A stretch of 53,634 bases of DNA, from NCBI GenBank assembly GCA_944391955.1, contig CALXVG010000007.1:1-53634 (forward strand), given 5' to 3'. The number at the start of each line of letters is the position of its first letter. Positions within the stretch are counted from its first letter, which is position 1. This document shows positions 7,015 to 15,472 of the stretch, one piece after another. This DNA comes from an uncultured Clostridia bacterium. GTDB taxonomy: Bacteria; Bacillota; Clostridia; TANB77; CAG-508. The translations under genes were made by a program, and so were the position numbers. The notes under the pieces were generated by a model that was given only the letters and a program-made list of their open reading frames with translations, was not told the DNA's origin and made no database searches.

Positions 7015-7485
7015 ATGCAGACTAGATTTATAAAAAAACAAAATGGATTTGTGGTTTCAGATGCTATACTAGCGTTTTTAATATTAGTAATGTTTACAGG
7101 GATAATCACATCATTAATTTATAATATTGTACTAACATCAAAAAAAATTAAAATAAATAGCCAACAATTAGCAGATATAACAGATATATTTAATTATGCT
7201 GAAAGAATGGATTATGCAGATGTGACAGCTGAAAATTTAATAAGATATATAAACGAAAAGGGAAATGCTTCTGTATCAGCAGGTACAAATTCTAATAGTA
7301 TAGCAACACCATATAAATTAATAATATCAGTACAGAAATATAATGAAACAGAAGGTAATACAGATAAAGAAGATATTATTAAAATTATACAAGTAAGGGC
7401 AGAATGTGAATTAGCAGGAAAGACTTTTACAACAGAAATAAAAGCTTTAAGAAAAATGACACCAGAAGAATTGGCAACAATATAA
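7015..7485 (+). CDS. Minor pilin-like protein (PilV/PilX-type) with Asp5
   Basis: A 156-aa protein with a basic leader ending KKQNG, then FVVSDAILAFLILVMFTGII, the signature of a type IV pilin or pseudopilin. Position +5 after the presumed cleavage site is Asp in place of Glu. The soluble part has no Cys pair until a lone Cys in RAECELAG. The start at 7015 follows AAGGGGTG. The gene lies between the PilD-like N-domain gene and pilB. Probably a minor pilin that primes fibre assembly. Confidence 0.65.
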   Translation: MQTRFIKKQNGFVVSDAILAFLILVMFTGIITSLIYNIVLTSKKIKINSQQLADITDIFNYAERMDYADVTAENLIRYINEKGNASVSAGTNSNSIATPYKLIISVQKYNETEGNTDKEDIIKIIQVRAECELAGKTFTTEIKALRKMTPEELATI

Positions 7486-7523
7486 AATGAATTATAATAT
7501 TTTATAAGACAAAGGAGGAAATT

Positions 7524-9149
7524 ATGGCTACACAAAAAGGTCCAATAGGAATTGAATTGGTAAGAAGAGGAATTCTAAGACAATCAGATATTAATAAAGC
7601 ACTGGAATATCAAAGAAGAAATCCAGAAAAAAGAATAATAGAAATTATAGATATATTGCATTTATGTGATGAATATATTCTCTTGCAAACTTTAGGAGAA
7701 ATATTAAATGAAAAAACAATGATGTTAGGATATGGAGACATAGATATTGACGTAAAACAATATATTTCTATAGATATGGCAAAAAAATATAAGGCGATAC
7801 CATATCAGATTGAAAACAATAGAATGAAAGTATGTTTTGCTGATAACTCAAGTGATACAGCGGTAGAATCTATTAGACTAATTCTTCTAAATAAAGGATT
7901 CACCATGGATAAATACATAACATTTGAAAGAAACATAAGAGATGTATTAAATCAGCTAGAAGGAACAGATTCAGAAAACATAGATAGTACAAGTGATATA
8001 ACAACTTTAGTAGATAACATAATAAAAAATGCAATGAAAAAAAGAGCAAGTGACGTGCATATAGAACCATTAGAAGACAGCGTGAGAGTAAGATACAGAA
8101 TAGATGGAGAATTGTTAAAAGTTACAGAAATAAAGAAAGAAAAACAGCAACAATTGATAGGAAGATTAAAATCTATTTCAAATATGTATCAAGAAAGACA
8201 AGAGGACCAAGATGGTAGAATAATTATGTATCCAGACTATAATATTCGTGTATCATCACAGAAGAATGTACATGGTGAAAAATTCGTTTTGAGATTACTA
8301 AAAAAGAACATGAGTATAAAGGGATTAAAAGAATTGGGATATCCTCAAACAGATGAAGAGATAAGAAAAAATCTAAATAAGAGAAATAGTATTACAATAA
8401 TGGCAGCACCAACAGGAGAAGGAAAAACAACAACATTATATAGTATAATTGATTATTTAAATAATCCTAATATTAATATAACAACAATAGAAGATCCAGT
8501 TGAAATTCGTATACCGGGATTAAACCAAGTAGAAATTACAGAACAATTAAGATTTGCTGACTCACTAAGAACAGTTTTAAGACAAGATCCAGACATTATA
8601 TTACTTGGAGAGATAAGAGATCAAGAAACAGCAGAAATAGCTTTACAAGCAGGACAAACAGGTCACTATGTTTTATCAACAATACATACAATAGATAGCA
8701 TAGAAGTAATCACTAGATTAAGAAAAATGGGTATTTCAAATTATGACATAGCTAGTACATTAGCAACAGTTATTTCACAAAGACTAGTAAGAAAAGTATG
8801 TACTAAATGCGCAGAAAAGAGAGAATTTTCAGATGATGAAAAAGAAATTATGCAAAAATATGCTGACAAATATAATGTGAAATTAGACTTTAAAGATAAG
8901 TATACATATATTACTAAAGGCTGTTCAGAATGTAATAATACAGGATTTTATGATAGAATTGGAATATTTGAAGTATTATCACTTACAGACGGGGTAAAAG
9001 AATTAATTGTAAATGATGCATCAACATTAAAAATCAAAGAAAAAGCACTTACAGAAGGTTATAAACCTCTAGCAATGGACGGAATACTTAAAGTATTAAA
9101 TGGAATAACAACATTAGACGAAATCAATAAGAAAGTAATAATTTATTAA
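7524..9149 (+). CDS. pilB: Type IV pilus extension ATPase PilB
   Basis: A 541-aa AAA-like secretion ATPase that powers pilus polymerisation. An N-terminal MshEN-like domain (residues 1 to about 150) is followed by the linker and the ATPase core: Walker A APTGEGKTTT (about 294-303), Asp box SDVHIEPLEDSVRVRYRIDG (about 175), Walker B DIILLGEIRD and His box HYVLSTIHT. A zinc-binding tetracysteine (CTKC and CSEC, about residues 428-475) is characteristic of PilB/GspE and absent from PilT. Start ATG 7524 after AAAGGAGG. Some MshEN domains bind c-di-GMP; whether this one does cannot be told by eye. Confidence 0.95.
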   Translation: MATQKGPIGIELVRRGILRQSDINKALEYQRRNPEKRIIEIIDILHLCDEYILLQTLGEILNEKTMMLGYGDIDIDVKQYISIDMAKKYKAIPYQIENNRMKVCFADNSSDTAVESIRLILLNKGFTMDKYITFERNIRDVLNQLEGTDSENIDSTSDITTLVDNIIKNAMKKRASDVHIEPLEDSVRVRYRIDGELLKVTEIKKEKQQQLIGRLKSISNMYQERQEDQDGRIIMYPDYNIRVSSQKNVHGEKFVLRLLKKNMSIKGLKELGYPQTDEEIRKNLNKRNSITIMAAPTGEGKTTTLYSIIDYLNNPNINITTIEDPVEIRIPGLNQVEITEQLRFADSLRTVLRQDPDIILLGEIRDQETAEIALQAGQTGHYVLSTIHTIDSIEVITRLRKMGISNYDIASTLATVISQRLVRKVCTKCAEKREFSDDEKEIMQKYADKYNVKLDFKDKYTYITKGCSECNNTGFYDRIGIFEVLSLTDGVKELIVNDASTLKIKEKALTEGYKPLAMDGILKVLNGITTLDEINKKVIIY

Positions 9150-9167
9150 TGAATTTTGGAGGAGATT

Positions 9168-10265
9168 ATGGTAAATATTGATAAAATAATGAAAATAGCT
9201 ATAGAATCTAATGCTTCAGATATACACTTAGTAGCTGAAAGAAAACCATCAATGAGGGTTTCCAGAGTATTACAAGAAATAGAAACAGAAGAGAATTTAA
9301 CGGAGTCTGATATGTTTGAAATTTATGAGTATTTCATAAATGGAAATGTTGAAAAAGATACAGAATATCAAAGGTCAAAACAAATAGATTTCTCATTCCA
9401 ATATGAAACTGTAAGAATTAGAGGTAACATATCATCATCAGATAATGTTCCAGTACTTACACTAAGAATTATAAAAAATGAACTTCCTAGATTTGAAGAA
9501 ATAGGAGTACCAGATGTTGTTAGAAGAATGATGTACCAACCACAAGGACTTATACTCGTAACAGGAAAAACAAACTCAGGAAAAACAACAACATTAAATG
9601 CATTAATAAATGAGATTAATGAAAATGAACCAAAGAAAATATTAACATTAGAAAAACCAATAGAGTTCAAGCACACATCAAAAAAATCTTTGATTGTACA
9701 AAAAGAAGTAGGGATTGGAAAAGACACATTGACATTTAGAGATGGAGTAAAAAACTCTTTGAGAGAAGACTGTGATATACTAGTAATAGGAGAGATAAGA
9801 GACAAGGAAACAATGGAAGCTGCTATAGATATGGCAGAATCAGGACACCTAGTGTTAGGAACATTACATACAAAATCTTGTGCAGAAACAATAGACAGAA
9901 TTATAAATTTCTATGAAGTAAGAGACCAAGCTAGTATTAAATATTTAATTTCTTCATTATTAAAATTAGTAATTTCACAGAGATTATTAAAGGGAATAGA
10001 TGAAAAATTGGTATTATTACCAGAAGTTATGGTAGTTGACAATATAGTAGCAGGATGTATAAGAAAAGAAAAATTCAGTGTTTCAGACCTAGAAGATGCT
10101 ATACAAGGTAATCTAGCAAAAGGCAATATAAGTTTGATAAATTCTCTAGCAGACTTATATGTAAAAAATAGAATAAGTTTAGAACAAGCTAAATCTCAAA
10201 TAGAAGAAAAGAATATAGAAGTATTAAACAGAACAATTATGCAAATGAAAATGAAGAAAATCTAA
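9168..10265 (+). CDS. pilT: Type IV pilus retraction ATPase PilT
   Basis: A 365-aa hexameric ATPase that drives pilus retraction. Walker A GKTNSGKTTT (about residues 132-141), Walker B DILVIGEIRD (about 203-212) and the His box GHLVLGTLHTKS are visible, with no zinc tetracysteine, which separates it from PilB. The N-terminal SDIHLVAERKPSMRV is the PilT PAS-like domain. Start ATG at 9168 because the TTG at 9156 lies before and in the GGAGGAG ribosome-binding site. Walker A begins TGK instead of the usual TGP/TGS, a mild change outside the lysine. Confidence 0.93.
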   Translation: MVNIDKIMKIAIESNASDIHLVAERKPSMRVSRVLQEIETEENLTESDMFEIYEYFINGNVEKDTEYQRSKQIDFSFQYETVRIRGNISSSDNVPVLTLRIIKNELPRFEEIGVPDVVRRMMYQPQGLILVTGKTNSGKTTTLNALINEINENEPKKILTLEKPIEFKHTSKKSLIVQKEVGIGKDTLTFRDGVKNSLREDCDILVIGEIRDKETMEAAIDMAESGHLVLGTLHTKSCAETIDRIINFYEVRDQASIKYLISSLLKLVISQRLLKGIDEKLVLLPEVMVVDNIVAGCIRKEKFSVSDLEDAIQGNLAKGNISLINSLADLYVKNRISLEQAKSQIEEKNIEVLNRTIMQMKMKKI

Positions 10266-10288
10266 AACTGTAGACAGGAGGAAAATGT

Positions 10289-11641
10289 ATGCCTGTATAT
10301 AAATATAGAGCAGTTACAAGAACCGGAGATGTTGTGGAAAACAGAGTAGAAATGTCAAATAAATATCTACTGCTTAGAAAACTTAAGCAAAGTGATTTAC
10401 TACCTATTTCAATAACATCAATAAATGTAAAAACAAATAAAAGAGTAACTAAACAAAAAAGAAATATTGAAACAAGTAATAGTATATTGAAACAAGTTAG
10501 AGCAGAACAAATTAGAAAAAATCTAAAAGGAAGAGAAAATTCTTTTGTAGATAAAGTTACAACTTTTTTGAATAAGGGAAAAAGAATCACTAAAAAAGAT
10601 GTAAAAGTTTTCACTCAAAATTTGTTTCTACTAAAAAAAGCAAATTTTAATAATATTCATGCATTATCAACGGTATTGGAAACTGTAGACAATTTAACAT
10701 TAAAGGCAATTATTGAAGATATACTATTAGGAGTTGAAGCTGGTGAAAATATGTATACAACAATGGAATATTATTCATCAGTATTTCCACCAATATATGT
10801 TAATATGATTAAAGTTGGTGAACTATCTGGAGCACTAACAAATGCATTAGAACAAGCATTGAATTATTTGGAAGATACAGAAGCCTTAAACAAAAAAATT
10901 AAGGGAGTATTGGTTCCAAACATAATACAATTCTTAGGTTTGTTAATTCTACTTGTTGTAGGAACAATCGTTGCAGTACCAATGCTACAAGGATTGTTAG
11001 ATCAATTTGGAGCCAAAGATGCTTTACCAAAGATAACAGTAAACTTTGCTAATTTCTTAAACACACTGGTAAGAATTTGGTATATTCCTGTTATAGTAAT
11101 CGCAGCAATTGCTGCAGTAATAATATGGTATATCAATACTCCAAAAGGAAAGTATAAATTTCATTTATTCAAGTATAAAATGCCTATATTTGGAAAATTA
11201 ATATATGCAATTGATTTTGCAAGGCTTTGTCAATCAATATTATTAAATTTGAAAAATGGAATGAGAATACAAGAAGCATTAGAAACAGGAAGAAATGTAT
11301 CAAACAATTTAGTTATGCTATCAATGATAGAATCTGCAATAAACAATACTGTAACAGGACAATCATGGATAGAACCATTTGAAGATTCAGGATTATCAAC
11401 GCCAATGATATCTGAAATGTTAAAAATAGGAATGCAAACCGACTTAGTTGAAATGATGGAAAAATTAGTAGCATATATGCAAATAGATATAGATGAAATA
11501 ATGCAAAGAATAATGAAAGTATTACCGCAAATAGTATATTTAATAGTAGGTGCATTGTTAATTTTCGTAGTAGTAGTAGTTTTAGTACCAATGCTACAAA
11601 TATATATGGGTGGCTGGATGTTCGATGCAATGGGAGTTTAG
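10289..11641 (+). CDS. pilC: Type IV pilus inner-membrane platform protein PilC
   Basis: A 450-aa polytopic protein of the GspF/PilC family, the platform that couples PilB/PilT to the growing fibre. The N-terminus MPVYKYRAVTRTGDVVE is typical. Two repeated T2SSF domains (about residues 110-235 and 310-435) each end in membrane segments; the motif ...VGELSGALTNALEQ in the first and the second-half LKIGMQTDLVEMMEKL correspond. The final segment VVVVVLVPMLQIYMGGW is a family hallmark. An extra basic region of about 60 residues lies between the start and the first domain. Last gene of the operon, followed by a terminator. Confidence 0.93.
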   Translation: MPVYKYRAVTRTGDVVENRVEMSNKYLLLRKLKQSDLLPISITSINVKTNKRVTKQKRNIETSNSILKQVRAEQIRKNLKGRENSFVDKVTTFLNKGKRITKKDVKVFTQNLFLLKKANFNNIHALSTVLETVDNLTLKAIIEDILLGVEAGENMYTTMEYYSSVFPPIYVNMIKVGELSGALTNALEQALNYLEDTEALNKKIKGVLVPNIIQFLGLLILLVVGTIVAVPMLQGLLDQFGAKDALPKITVNFANFLNTLVRIWYIPVIVIAAIAAVIIWYINTPKGKYKFHLFKYKMPIFGKLIYAIDFARLCQSILLNLKNGMRIQEALETGRNVSNNLVMLSMIESAINNTVTGQSWIEPFEDSGLSTPMISEMLKIGMQTDLVEMMEKLVAYMQIDIDEIMQRIMKVLPQIVYLIVGALLIFVVVVVLVPMLQIYMGGWMFDAMGV

Positions 11642-11648
11642 TAAAAAG

Positions 11649-11676
11649 AAAGGCTGGAATATATTTCAGCCTTTTA
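11649..11676 (+). terminator. Terminator of the pilus operon
   Basis: AAAGGCTG (11649-11656), 10-nt loop, CAGCCTTT (11667-11674), then T-rich. Confidence 0.8.
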
Positions 11677-11687
11677 CTTCTAATAAA

Positions 11688-11717
11688 TTGCAATATAGTA
11701 CGATTTAATGGTATAAT
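11688..11717 (+). promoter_or_regulatory. Sigma-A promoter for the gene at 11754
   Basis: TTGCAA (11688-11693), 18 bp, TGgTATAAT (TATAAT at 11712-11717), extended -10. Confidence 0.65.
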
Positions 11718-11753
11718 AAAGAAAAGGAAGTTTGTGTTAAAGGGGGGAAAAAG

Positions 11754-12146
11754 ATGAATCTAAGAAGTGAAACTGGAAATATTGATGAAAAAACAATGAA
11801 AACTATATTAATAGCAGGCATTGTTATATTAAACCTAATATTTTGGGGTATAATCTTTTTAGCATATTCATCAAAAACAGATATTCATGATACAACTAAT
11901 AGTGCACAGATGACTTTGGGTTTAATGACAGACAATGCACAATTCATAGAATTTGAAGGTAGCGGAAAGTCTGGAAAAACAATAAAAACACTTAAAAATA
12001 CAGTAAACATGTATAACAAAAACAATTACCACGATATCATATTAAAATGTCCATCAAATATAGCAGATGATAAAAAATATACAGTACGAATAAAATATTC
12101 TTGGTTTGGAAGTATAGAAAGAATAACAGTAAAAGTAGAATATTAA
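11754..12146 (+). CDS. Uncharacterised single-pass membrane protein
   Basis: A 130-aa protein not recognised. It has a 16-residue polar cytoplasmic start, one membrane segment (about residues 17-38) and an external domain of about 90 residues ending in beta-strand-like sequence (YTVRIKYSWFGSIERITVKVEY). No cysteine lipobox. It stands alone, with its own extended -10 promoter and an AAAGGGGGGAAAAAG ribosome-binding site, directly downstream of the pilus operon terminator. A link with the pilus is possible by position only. Confidence 0.7.
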   Translation: MNLRSETGNIDEKTMKTILIAGIVILNLIFWGIIFLAYSSKTDIHDTTNSAQMTLGLMTDNAQFIEFEGSGKSGKTIKTLKNTVNMYNKNNYHDIILKCPSNIADDKKYTVRIKYSWFGSIERITVKVEY

Positions 12147-12182
12147 TTAATATATGGACTTCTAAAAATTTTACCAAAAGAC

Positions 12183-12211
12183 TTGTTTTTTTAAAATAAA
12201 TGTGTTAAAAT
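12183..12211 (+). promoter_or_regulatory. Sigma-A promoter of rpmB
   Basis: TTGTTT (12183-12188), 17 bp, TAAAAT (12206-12211), 45 nt before the rpmB start. Confidence 0.6.
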
Positions 12212-12256
12212 AAATAACAGTGTTTTTTAGTACAATTGTAGGAGGTGCAATATATA

Positions 12257-12454
12257 ATGGCAAAATGTGAAATTTGTGACAAATCAGTTAATTATGGAAA
12301 TAAATTAAGTATTACTCGTTCTCATATAAGCAAAAGAACTTCAAGAACATTCAAACCAAATTTAAGAACTGTAAAAACAATGGTAAATGGTCAACCAAAA
12401 AAGATAAAAGTTTGTGCAAAATGCTTGAGAGCAGGAAAAGTATCAAAAATCTAA
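12257..12454 (+). CDS. rpmB: 50S ribosomal protein L28
   Basis: A 65-aa protein of the large ribosomal subunit. MAKCEICDKSVNYGN, the central RSHISKRTSRTFKPNLRTV and the C-terminal VCAKCLRAGKV identify it. Both CxxC pairs are present, so this is the zinc-binding (C+) form. Start ATG at 12257, 9 nt after GGAGGTG; the in-frame GTG at 12245 lies inside that site. Single-gene transcript with promoter and terminator. Confidence 0.97.
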   Translation: MAKCEICDKSVNYGNKLSITRSHISKRTSRTFKPNLRTVKTMVNGQPKKIKVCAKCLRAGKVSKI

Positions 12455-12470
12455 ATAAATAAAAAAATAA

Positions 12471-12497
12471 AGGGCTAGATTTATTCTAGCTCTTTTG
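12471..12497. terminator. Bidirectional terminator between rpmB and spoVM
   Basis: AGGGCTAGA (12471-12479) pairs with TCTAGCTCT (12485-12493) and is flanked by T-rich sequence on the plus side and A-rich on the other, so it can end both rpmB and the minus-strand spoVM transcript. Confidence 0.75.
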
Positions 12498-12511
12498 TTT
12501 TATGGTATGTA

Positions 12512-12589
12512 TTATTTATCTTTTATACCAAAAATTAATCTAACAAAGCCTCTTAAAAATTTAGGAACTTTTTTAACAACAATAGTCAT
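12512..12589 (-). CDS. spoVM: Stage V sporulation protein M (SpoVM)
   Basis: A 25-aa peptide starting MTIVVKKVPKFLRGFVRLI and ending FGIKDK. It matches the known 26-aa SpoVM of Bacillus subtilis in length and in its core (K-x-PKFL-x-G-x-VR). SpoVM is an amphipathic helix that sits on the convex outer forespore membrane and anchors the SpoIVA coat ATPase. The Pro in the PKFL segment, needed for curvature sensing in B. subtilis, is kept. An AAAGGAGTG ribosome-binding site lies about 8 nt before the ATG (12587-12589). The gene is too short for standard gene callers. Second of two small minus-strand genes, ending at the shared terminator with rpmB. Confidence 0.85.
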   Translation of the reverse strand: MTIVVKKVPKFLRGFVRLIFGIKDK

Positions 12590-12613
12590 ACTATACACAC
12601 TCCTTTAAAAAAA

Positions 12614-12763
12614 TTAACAGCAAAGCCAACCAATACCTACAAGAATAACAATTATGCCAACTAAAAATAACCAACCAGTAAAAGGAAGTAATATTACAAG
12701 TAATATACCAAAACCTAAACCAATCAAACAAACAGCCAAAGTCTTTTTTAATAATCTAAGCAT
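12614..12763 (-). CDS. 49-aa membrane protein upstream of spoVM
   Basis: Starts MLRLLKKTLAVCLIGLGFGI and ends GWLCC. Two hydrophobic segments (about residues 9-26 and 30-47) are separated by PFTGW, after a basic N-terminus. The ribosome-binding site is GGGGGTAATTTAAA before ATG (12761-12763). It lies 24 nt before the spoVM start and is probably cotranscribed, so a role in the forespore or mother-cell membrane is possible. I do not recognise the family. Its two terminal cysteines are unusual. Confidence 0.65.
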   Translation of the reverse strand: MLRLLKKTLAVCLIGLGFGILLVILLPFTGWLFLVGIIVILVGIGWLCC

Positions 12764-12829
12764 TTTAAATTACCCCCTTTTGTTACATTATATTAAAGAT
12801 TACATAAAATTGTGAAAGAAAGGAAAAAT

Positions 12830-13468
12830 ATGTTAGACTTAATATACCCTCCAGTATGTGGAATCTGTAACAAGATAAATCCAAAATATATTTGTGAAAA
12901 CTGCGAGGAAAAAATAGAAAAATACTACATAAATCAAATAATAGATTACAGAAAAAATAAAAAGATGTATTATGATTATCAAATAAAAATACTAAAATAT
13001 GAAAATATAATAAGAGATAAAATAATAGATTATAAATTTAAAGAAAAAACATATTTGCATAAAACCTTTGAAAAAATGATAATAAATAATCAAAAAATCT
13101 ATAGTTTTCTAAAAAAATATGATATAATGATACCCGTACCGATATATATAACTAAAAGATGGGCAAGAGGATATAATCAAACTGAATTAATAGCAAAAGG
13201 ATTGTCAAAAAAATTAAATATAAAATTAAAAAGCAATGTTTTAAAGAAAATAAGAAATACAAAAAAACAAAGCAGTTTAACAAAAACAGAAAGAAAACAA
13301 AATATAAAAGATGCATTTATTGTAATCAATGAAAATGATATAGCAGACAAAAAAATAATATTATTTGACGATATAATTACAACAGGAAGTACTCTAAACG
13401 AATGTAGTAAAATATTAAGAAAAGCAAATGTAAAAGAAGTAGCAATACTGACAATTGCAGTGGACTAG
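12830..13468 (+). CDS. comF: ComF family protein (phosphoribosyltransferase-like)
   Basis: A 212-aa ComFC-type protein linked to DNA uptake. The N-terminal zinc finger has CGIC and CENC (about residues 10-30), and the C-terminal phosphoribosyltransferase domain carries the PRPP loop ILFDDIITTGSTL (about 180-192) and PVPIYITKRWARGYNQTELIA, typical of the family. Start ATG at 12830 after AGAAAGGA; the GTG at 12812 is upstream of that site. Type IV pili and ComF both serve competence in other Firmicutes, but no comEA/comEC gene is seen here. Confidence 0.9.
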   Translation: MLDLIYPPVCGICNKINPKYICENCEEKIEKYYINQIIDYRKNKKMYYDYQIKILKYENIIRDKIIDYKFKEKTYLHKTFEKMIINNQKIYSFLKKYDIMIPVPIYITKRWARGYNQTELIAKGLSKKLNIKLKSNVLKKIRNTKKQSSLTKTERKQNIKDAFIVINENDIADKKIILFDDIITTGSTLNECSKILRKANVKEVAILTIAVD

Positions 13469-13492
13469 TATTGATACAAGGAGGAAGAAAGC

Positions 13493-15445
13493 ATGGAAGA
13501 CTTAGTAGAAAGTATATTAGATTATGTAAGATCAGATTATACTGACTATGCAATCATGATTAATGGTGAATGGGGTAGTGGAAAAACCTATTTCTGGAAT
13601 CATAAGATAAAAAATAGAATTGATGGAATGCAATTTAATGGTAGAAAATATACTACTATTTATATGTCTTTATATGGTATATCAAATCTAGAAGAAATTA
13701 GCAAAAAGATATTTATTGAAACAACACAACTTATGGATAAAAACATGAAAAAATACTTAGAAACAACAGGAAATCATAGCATTCCAGAATATGCCAAAAC
13801 AGGATTAAATATGGCTAATTTATTTGGAGTCACACAAAATGGAGATAAAGTAGATTATGCTAAATTTTTTGCAACAGATGACAAAGTACTATGTTTTGAC
13901 GACTTAGAAAGAGCAAATGTGGATGTCATAGATATTTTAGGGTATATTAACAACTTTGTAGAGCATGACCATATAAAAACAATAATTATATGTAATGAAA
14001 AAGAGCTTTCGACTAAATTAAAAAATAGTAATTTAGAGATGAAAACTTTTATAGCAACATATATATTAGATAAAGAAGGTTCATTATCTAATACAGAAAA
14101 ACCAATGGTGGAAAGAATACAAGATAAAATAGAATATGTATTTGACAAAGCAAATGATTATGAAAGAATAAAGGAAAAACTAATAGGGGAAACATTCGAA
14201 TACAGGCCAGAATTTAATTATATAATAAATGGTATTTTAATGAGGTATGAAAATGACAAAGAACTAATAAGATTTTTAAGAGAAAATACTCCATATATAA
14301 TATCAACCTTCAATAAAAGTGGAACTAGAAATTTAAGAATATTAAAACATGCACTTAATGATTTCAAAAAGATTTTTGAAATGGTAAATAAAAATAATCC
14401 AAATACAAATTATAGAGTAATGCAAACAATGCTTATATTTACAATAGCAATTTCATTTGAAATAAAAGCAGGAAAGATAACAAAAGATAAATTCATAAAT
14501 ATAAAAGACAATGAAGAATATAGAACAATTTTAGTATCATCAAGAGTTTTAATGGATAACAGACAATTTTATATTAAAGAATTTGATAATAATTATTATT
14601 ATAATTTCAAAGCAGAATACAGATTTTTCAAATTTATAGAAGTATATGTAAGAACAAGAATATTTGACAGTAAAATATTTAAGGAAAATATGGAGGCAAT
14701 AATTAATACAGTTGATACAGAAAAATTGCCAAGTTATAAAAGACTACTAACAGAAGAATACTGGAAAATATCAGATGATCAATTTCCAGATATAATAGAT
14801 GACGTTATCAAAAATGTAAAAGAAGGAAAATTACAATTAATTGATACAATGAAATTATTCATGTATTTCACATATTTTAGTAAAAAAAATCTAATTGACT
14901 ATGATATAAAAACAATAAAAACAATATTTTCAGAGGGAATGAATTTATCAGCTTTAATATCAAACTATATAGAAAATCCAGAAGAAGAATTAAACTCATT
15001 ATTATTAGTTGATAAAGATGTAGATATGGAAGATATTTTATCACACTTCTTTATGCTAAATGATATGTTAAAAGAAAAAATGTATACTGAAAAAGCAGCA
15101 GACATTTTAAAAAATATTCCAATGAAAATGGAAACTTTCTATGAGAGATTTGATAAAGAATGTATGGACATTCCAATTTTAAAATACTACAATGCACATC
15201 AATTATTTCAAAGAATATCTTGTGCAAGTAATGAAGAAATAGTAATGATTAAAGAAAAATTAATAGAGAGATTTCGAAAACATCATAAGGAACTAGAACC
15301 AGAAATAGAAAATTTAAGAAAATTAAATACAATTATTAATGAATATATAAAAGGTAAAATTGTAGGAATTAAAATTGTTATGCTTAAGGAATTTTCTAAG
15401 GAATTAGATAATATTATTAATTCATATAATCCTGTTATAGAATAA
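13493..15445 (+). CDS. KAP-family P-loop NTPase
   Basis: A 650-aa protein with a KAP-type STAND-like NTPase domain at the N-terminus: Walker A GEWGSGKT (residues 25-32) and Walker B VLCFDDLER (about 130-138), followed by sensor-like TIIICNEKEL. The rest (about 260-650) is helical and charged without recognised motifs. Many KAP NTPases carry membrane helices inside the P-loop domain; none is evident here, so it is probably soluble. KAP proteins appear in some phage-defence and plasmid contexts, but function in this subgroup is not established. It lies 24 nt behind comF with a strong AAGGAGGAAG site, and is followed 27 nt later by the acyltransferase-like gene. Codon use is AT-rich like its neighbours. 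Confidence 0.8.
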   Translation: MEDLVESILDYVRSDYTDYAIMINGEWGSGKTYFWNHKIKNRIDGMQFNGRKYTTIYMSLYGISNLEEISKKIFIETTQLMDKNMKKYLETTGNHSIPEYAKTGLNMANLFGVTQNGDKVDYAKFFATDDKVLCFDDLERANVDVIDILGYINNFVEHDHIKTIIICNEKELSTKLKNSNLEMKTFIATYILDKEGSLSNTEKPMVERIQDKIEYVFDKANDYERIKEKLIGETFEYRPEFNYIINGILMRYENDKELIRFLRENTPYIISTFNKSGTRNLRILKHALNDFKKIFEMVNKNNPNTNYRVMQTMLIFTIAISFEIKAGKITKDKFINIKDNEEYRTILVSSRVLMDNRQFYIKEFDNNYYYNFKAEYRFFKFIEVYVRTRIFDSKIFKENMEAIINTVDTEKLPSYKRLLTEEYWKISDDQFPDIIDDVIKNVKEGKLQLIDTMKLFMYFTYFSKKNLIDYDIKTIKTIFSEGMNLSALISNYIENPEEELNSLLLVDKDVDMEDILSHFFMLNDMLKEKMYTEKAADILKNIPMKMETFYERFDKECMDIPILKYYNAHQLFQRISCASNEEIVMIKEKLIERFRKHHKELEPEIENLRKLNTIINEYIKGKIVGIKIVMLKEFSKELDNIINSYNPVIE

Positions 15446-15472
15446 AGGATAAAATGAAAAAAAGGAGAAAAA

